Origin: Euryarchaeota archaeon UBA257
GTDB taxonomy: Archaea; Thermoplasmatota; Poseidoniia; Poseidoniales; Thalassarchaeaceae
Length of the DNA: 8,353 nt
Reading direction: 5' to 3'
Assembly (NCBI GenBank): GCA_002498985.1
Contig: DAJO01000033.1
Location: forward strand, 1 to 8,353
In this document: one piece after another, positions 4,925 to 8,353 of the stretch
How positions within the stretch are numbered: the first letter of the stretch is position 1
Layout of the letters: each line of letters begins with the position of its first letter
Program-made: the position numbers and the translations under genes
The notes under the pieces: generated by a model
The model's input: only the letters and a program-made list of their open reading frames with translations
Databases searched by the model: none
What the model was told of the DNA's origin: nothing

Positions 4925-6521
4925 GACTTTCTTGTAAAACCTCTAACTGGTTTCTCAAAACAGCTAATCTTCTTTCATTAAAATCTCCATGAATTCTTTC
5001 TTGCAGTCTTTGAATCATATATTCTTCATGTTCAATTCTTTGTAATATTCTATCTATTTCTGCACGACGCTCAAGATCTATAATTTCTCTATCATTATTA
5101 TTGGAATCTTTATTTACAAATTGAGAAAGATGTTTATCTAAAGTATCTATTTTCTTTCTAGATTCGTCATCATTGAGTAAAGCCATCACAATACTTCCAA
5201 TTGCATCTCCAATCACGAGTTTCCGTAAATGTGGCTCTTCCACAATACACAATTCTTTCTGTCGATTTCGTTGACTTGATAGGCCTCCACCAAAATCTGG
5301 AAATCTTCTATTCAGACGTCTAAAAATTTCATCCTGCATCCTATCTGAGTCTGTCACTACATCTGTTAGAACTTTGAATCTAGAACCATGCGCTCCTTTA
5401 CCTGGCAATATAGTATAATTGACACCATATTTCCCCTCGACCAATATTCTTTTTTTGTCATCAATTCTAGCCATTCCATTTGAATTATCAAGAATTCCTC
5501 TTAAGAAATTGATACCATTTTTTTCCGTATCAGAAATAATCTCCATATCTGAATCACAGAATAAATAATTTTGTAGAGATTCAAGATGATCTCTTTTTCT
5601 ATTGCCAGGCAACATTAGACACCAGTTTATCAGAACCGACCATATTTCTAAATCCCTAGGAACTCTAATTTTCCTCCATTTGTCGTCCCTTCTGACTCTT
5701 AACATCAATTTTCCTTTGTCAATGATAAGAGAGATTGGAACTGTAAATCTTCTAGGATAAATCCTATTCTTTTCGTTTAAAACTCTATTCCAACTGTTAA
5801 TCCAATAGTTAGGTTCTTCATGTAATTCTCGTGAAATCATTTCTCTTATTGCTGCATAGATTCTACTATTGTTTTTTAAATCTAAAATATTTACAGGATG
5901 CTTACATTGAAATTTTTTATTCGATTTTTTATTACTTCTTCTATGGAAAAAGTGCCCTCCCGGAGTATCTACAGGTTCGTTACTTGTTGCCAATGATAAG
6001 AGAAAGATCATTTGTTTCCAATCATATTCCTTCTTCCCATTATTATTTGATAATATCTCCATTAAATCCCGATACGGTAAATTTACTATTTCTCCATCTA
6101 GAAAGAAAATATTAGATGCCCATGATATATGACTTCCATCTGGTAGAACACCCCCTCTCTGTAATTTTCTTAAGATATCAATATCTGTAGTATTATTAGT
6201 AAATACTTCTCCATCTTCATCAGAAAATATCGTGGATATGACATTGTTATTCTCATTCCAGTCAAATAGCCTCTTCTTAAATCTTAAATTATTATCATTA
6301 ATAAACCAAGATTTTTCGCTTGTATCAATATTGTTGAATGATTTCCAAACATCACGAATAATTGGATTAGGGTAGTCCAAGATTTTCCTAAGAGATTCTG
6401 AGTTTTTCTTGTTAGGAATTGTTTCCAATGAATAGTCAGTAATTTCGGGTATTATAATTTCACAAATGCTACACCAATGTTTTTTGTTAGTATCCGTTTC
6501 ACACGCTAAACATTTATTCAT
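4887..6521 (-). CDS. Zinc-ribbon/coiled-coil protein of unknown family, second paralog
   Basis: A 544-residue protein I cannot assign to a family. A zinc ribbon opens it (Cys4-x2-Cys7, Cys17-x2-Cys20). A long mixed alpha/beta body follows, with a Lys/Arg-rich insert near 195-208. Residues about 475-540 are a predicted coiled coil rich in Arg, Glu and Leu (LERRAEIDRILQRIEHEE and onward). It is a diverged paralog of the gene upstream. Shared landmarks in order: LPDGS (126-130), a TVPISLII strand region (about 260), PRDLEIWSVLINW (288-300), GKYGVNYTI (363-371), and the strongest block, GD then ALLNDDESRKKIDTLD (447-462). The start at 6521 is chosen over in-frame Mets further upstream (up to 6569) because it puts the ribbon at the N-terminus as in the paralog and follows the SD-like AGGAGATGAT at 6538-6529. 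It overlaps the upstream gene by eight bases (ATGAATAA), implying translational coupling. No catalytic motif is evident. It reads convergently into the TFB-like gene. Confidence 0.78.
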   Translation of the reverse strand: MNKCLACETDTNKKHWCSICEIIIPEITDYSLETIPNKKNSESLRKILDYPNPIIRDVWKSFNNIDTSEKSWFINDNNLRFKKRLFDWNENNNVISTIFSDEDGEVFTNNTTDIDILRKLQRGGVLPDGSHISWASNIFFLDGEIVNLPYRDLMEILSNNNGKKEYDWKQMIFLLSLATSNEPVDTPGGHFFHRRSNKKSNKKFQCKHPVNILDLKNNSRIYAAIREMISRELHEEPNYWINSWNRVLNEKNRIYPRRFTVPISLIIDKGKLMLRVRRDDKWRKIRVPRDLEIWSVLINWCLMLPGNRKRDHLESLQNYLFCDSDMEIISDTEKNGINFLRGILDNSNGMARIDDKKRILVEGKYGVNYTILPGKGAHGSRFKVLTDVVTDSDRMQDEIFRRLNRRFPDFGGGLSSQRNRQKELCIVEEPHLRKLVIGDAIGSIVMALLNDDESRKKIDTLDKHLSQFVNKDSNNNDREIIDLERRAEIDRILQRIEHEEYMIQRLQERIHGDFNERRLAVLRNQLEVLQESLRRLQRDFDGMH

Positions 6522-8211
6522 AATGTTCATCATCTCCTTGTAATGCCATATTTCTACAAAAATCTTCAAAATCTGCTTGTAATTGTTCTTCTAATTTTTC
6601 TCTTTCTTCATCCATTCTTCTTTGCATTTCTTGTTCATATTCATATTCTTCATTAAGACTAATTGCAAGTTGTTCTCTTTCATATTGTTCAATTTCAGCT
6701 TCCATTTCTCCATCATCTGCGAAGGGAAAAGGTGTTTGTATTTCTTCCAATAATTTCTCATAACTACTTTCCACTGTTTCCCAATAGATTTCATCATCCA
6801 GTTTTCTATCCGTTTTCTCTAAAGCAGTCAAAAATAAATCCAATGTGAAAATATATCTTCTAGAATCTTCATCATTGTGTAATGCAAGTAAATAACTTAC
6901 TGCAACGTCTCCAAATGGTATATCATCCATTACTATTGGATCAATGCATAGATCAATACCCACTTCACTTGCTCTATTGACGTCAAAAGCTCCGGGTACT
7001 ACGTCAACTTTAATTTTCATATGTGATGTAGAAGAAATAACATAATCGACTCCTGAGATTCCCTTTACAAATAATCCTGGTGTAGCTCTATCATATTCAA
7101 GAGGTACTAAAGAGGAGTATTCTCCTAATTTGATAATTTCATCGTGAAATAATCTTGCAGAAATAATCTGTCTTTTACTGGGCATCCAAATAGCTTCTTC
7201 TTCTGTCCAATTCATTACTAATCCTTGAATTAATTCACTACCTCTTTTCCCATATGGTTGAAGTGCCCAAGTTAGTAACTTTCTCCAATCTCTAGGGTCG
7301 TTACCTATAGAATAGGTCGCTGGTTTTCTATCTTTAATCGTAAATAATTTCAATCTATAGTCACTAACAATTAATACTGGTATTGTTTGTTTTAGATACT
7401 CTTCACGGAAATTTTTTTGTTCATAAATATCTACCCAATTTTCCCCTATCACACCGTATTCCTTCGATTTCAAAGCATCTAAATTTTCTCTAATGATTTC
7501 TGGAGCGGCTGTCTTATAGTCATCTAATCTATATTTTCGGTAGATATAAGTCAAGAATGGAGGCATTCTAGAACTAACATGTGCTGGTCCATAAAATGAT
7601 TTAACAGGATAATCAATTCCTTTCCATGTATTTTCCTTAATCCAATTCGCCCACTCCTCCTCATTACTGAAAACAATCGGAAGCTTAGTCAATGTACAAT
7701 CTAATAATAATATGAACTCACTCCAATATCTGATACTATCTGAACGTAGTGGATTTGCTAACCATTCCGCCAGATCTAGCAAAGGTATATTGCCATCCAA
7801 AAGATGTTCATCAATGTAGTAAGCATTTTTTTCACGAATAGATAACAATGAACCATCTGGAAAGAAATAGTTACCTATTCTAATTTGTCCAAAACGATCC
7901 CAATGTTGTAAAATTTTCCTCCATTCTTTGGGTTCATAGTTCAAGGAATTTAAACCTCCTTTTCTCTTCGATCTAAGTATTGGTGGGATTGGAATCCCCA
8001 GCTCCACTTCTTGTGTCAAATGCTTGATTCGTTGATGATTACTCAACCCTCTTGCATAAGATAGAATTCTATTAGTCTCTGAATTTCTTTCATCAGATAA
8101 AAATGGTCTGATATCTGTTCCAAAAAATTCAGGAGACAATAGTTGACAACCCGAACATAGTTTCCAACTTTCCTTTATCTCTCCTTTGCACCAATTACAA
8201 TACTGCGCCAT
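6514..8211 (-). CDS. Zinc-ribbon/coiled-coil protein of unknown family, first paralog
   Basis: A 565-residue soluble protein of no recognised family. An N-terminal zinc ribbon (Cys5-x2-Cys8, Cys19-x2-Cys22) is followed by a long body with aromatic-rich segments (EWRKILQHWDRFG near 96-108). Landmarks shared with the downstream paralog: FPDGS (117-121), TIPVLIVS (276-283), PRDWRKLLTWALQPYGKRG (306-324), GISGVDYVI (384-392) and GD then ALHNDEDSRRYIFTLD (443-458). The C-terminal 70 or so residues are very acidic and Glu/Gln-rich, a likely coiled coil (EMQRRMDEEREKLEEQL near 528-544), in contrast to the near-neutral, Arg-rich coil of the paralog; a heteromeric pair is a reasonable inference. The ATG at 8211 fits a leaderless transcript: a TATA-like box is centred 27 bp upstream and no SD is present. 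No nuclease, ATPase, E2 or RING motif is visible. Zinc ribbons of this type often mediate protein or nucleic-acid contacts, but nothing here says which. Confidence 0.82.
   Translation of the reverse strand: MAQYCNWCKGEIKESWKLCSGCQLLSPEFFGTDIRPFLSDERNSETNRILSYARGLSNHQRIKHLTQEVELGIPIPPILRSKRKGGLNSLNYEPKEWRKILQHWDRFGQIRIGNYFFPDGSLLSIREKNAYYIDEHLLDGNIPLLDLAEWLANPLRSDSIRYWSEFILLLDCTLTKLPIVFSNEEEWANWIKENTWKGIDYPVKSFYGPAHVSSRMPPFLTYIYRKYRLDDYKTAAPEIIRENLDALKSKEYGVIGENWVDIYEQKNFREEYLKQTIPVLIVSDYRLKLFTIKDRKPATYSIGNDPRDWRKLLTWALQPYGKRGSELIQGLVMNWTEEEAIWMPSKRQIISARLFHDEIIKLGEYSSLVPLEYDRATPGLFVKGISGVDYVISSTSHMKIKVDVVPGAFDVNRASEVGIDLCIDPIVMDDIPFGDVAVSYLLALHNDEDSRRYIFTLDLFLTALEKTDRKLDDEIYWETVESSYEKLLEEIQTPFPFADDGEMEAEIEQYEREQLAISLNEEYEYEQEMQRRMDEEREKLEEQLQADFEDFCRNMALQGDDEHYE
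6529..6538 (-). promoter_or_regulatory. SD-like site inside the first paralog, for the second paralog
   Basis: AGGAGATGAT on the minus strand matches nine of ten bases of the archaeal SD consensus AGGAGGTGAT. It encodes part of the last residues of the first paralog and lies seven bases before the ATG at 6521. Earlier in-frame ATGs fall within or before this site, which supports 6521 as the start. Confidence 0.6.
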
Positions 8212-8233
8212 GATAGAAATAATATTCTGACAG

Positions 8234-8241
8234 CATATAAA
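8234..8241 (-). promoter_or_regulatory. TATA box for the leaderless zinc-ribbon operon
   Basis: Read on the minus strand this is TTTATATG, a near-consensus archaeal TATA box. Its centre is 27 bp from the ATG at 8211, so transcription should start at or within a base or two of the start codon. The absence of an SD before that ATG agrees with a leaderless mRNA. Confidence 0.65.
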
Positions 8242-8291
8242 CAGTACAATTTGAAGAAAATAATCAACTATCCGGGTAAGTATTCAATAGG

Positions 8292-8300
8292 TATAATTTA
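8292..8300 (+). promoter_or_regulatory. TATA-like box for a rightward gene at the window edge
   Basis: TATAATTTA is centred about 30 bp before the ATG at 8326, consistent with a leaderless or very short leader. With the minus-strand box at 8234-8241 it makes the 114-base gap a divergent promoter region; the two TATA boxes are about 50 bp apart. Confidence 0.5.
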
Positions 8301-8325
8301 TTCGACAGTACTAGTGAATGATAGT

Positions 8326-8353
8326 ATGTTGTGCCCTAGAGACGGAACTGTAC
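8326..8353 (+). CDS. Start of a probable zinc-ribbon protein (cut by window edge)
   Basis: Only nine codons are visible, reading MLCPRDGTV. The pattern M-x-C-P-x-D-G-T is typical of the first half of short zinc ribbons, where a second Cys pair would follow. A TATA-like box at 8292-8300 is at a suitable distance for leaderless transcription. An alternative ATG at 8318 in another frame also stays open to the edge (MIVCCALETELY) but lacks a recognisable motif and is slightly too close to the TATA box. Too little is present to name the protein. Confidence 0.4.

Noticed and set aside
5831..6115. A 94-codon plus-strand frame rich in Phe, Leu and Tyr that could look like a membrane protein.
   Set aside because: It is antisense to the second zinc-ribbon paralog. 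The hydrophobic composition comes from the complement of A-rich codons.
6522..6569. A 16-residue N-terminal extension of the second zinc-ribbon paralog.
   Set aside because: It would overlap the end of the first paralog by 56 bases, lacks an SD, and would displace the ribbon from the N-terminus where the paralog has it.
1..8353. CRISPR arrays, insertion sequences, tRNA or rRNA genes, and toxin-antitoxin pairs.
   Set aside because: I saw no regularly spaced repeats, terminal inverted repeats with a transposase, cloverleaf-forming sequence or rRNA-like tract. The 77-residue protein is not a recognisable antitoxin.

Overview
The window looks like AT-rich archaeal chromosome. Four signs support this: (1) a divergent transcription factor B (TFB)-like gene; (2) Shine-Dalgarno (SD) sites matching the archaeal consensus, such as GAGGTGAT three bases before an ATG; (3) TATA-like boxes about 27 bp upstream of start codons, giving leaderless or nearly leaderless transcripts; and (4) small zinc-ribbon proteins. 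A planktonic Thermoplasmatota-type lineage (marine group II/III-like) would fit, but that placement is inference and no marker gene here proves it.

Layout. Bases 1-1816 hold a leftward two-gene unit: a small Cys-free protein with a possible YbjN-like fold, then the N-terminal 406 or so residues of an IcmF-type fused acyl-CoA mutase (B12 domain plus G-protein chaperone domain), cut by the window edge. Bases 1817-1977 are a divergent control region with two inverted repeats and a TATA-like box. Bases 1978-3736 run rightward: a 71-residue ubiquitin-like protein ending Gly-Gly-Phe, a 393-residue fusion of an E1/ThiF-type adenylating domain with a C-terminal JAB/JAMM-type protease domain, and a 77-residue acidic helical protein of unknown role. 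A TFB-like gene with its own promoter follows (3920-4924). Convergent to it, overlapping its 3' end by 38 bp, lie two leftward genes (8211 down to 4887). They encode large paralogous proteins of no recognised family, each with an N-terminal zinc ribbon and a C-terminal coiled coil. At the right edge a divergent leaderless gene, probably another zinc-ribbon protein, is just starting.

How they may work together. The most interesting unit is the minimal ubiquitin-like module. The modifier carries one residue beyond its diglycine and so should need trimming. The fused JAMM-type domain is a natural candidate for trimming and for deconjugation, and the E1 domain for activating the exposed glycine. 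No E2 or RING-type E3 is recognisable nearby. The tandem zinc-ribbon/coiled-coil paralogs are a second, independent unknown. Proximity suggests, but does not show, that they or the TFB-like protein work with the ubiquitin-like module.
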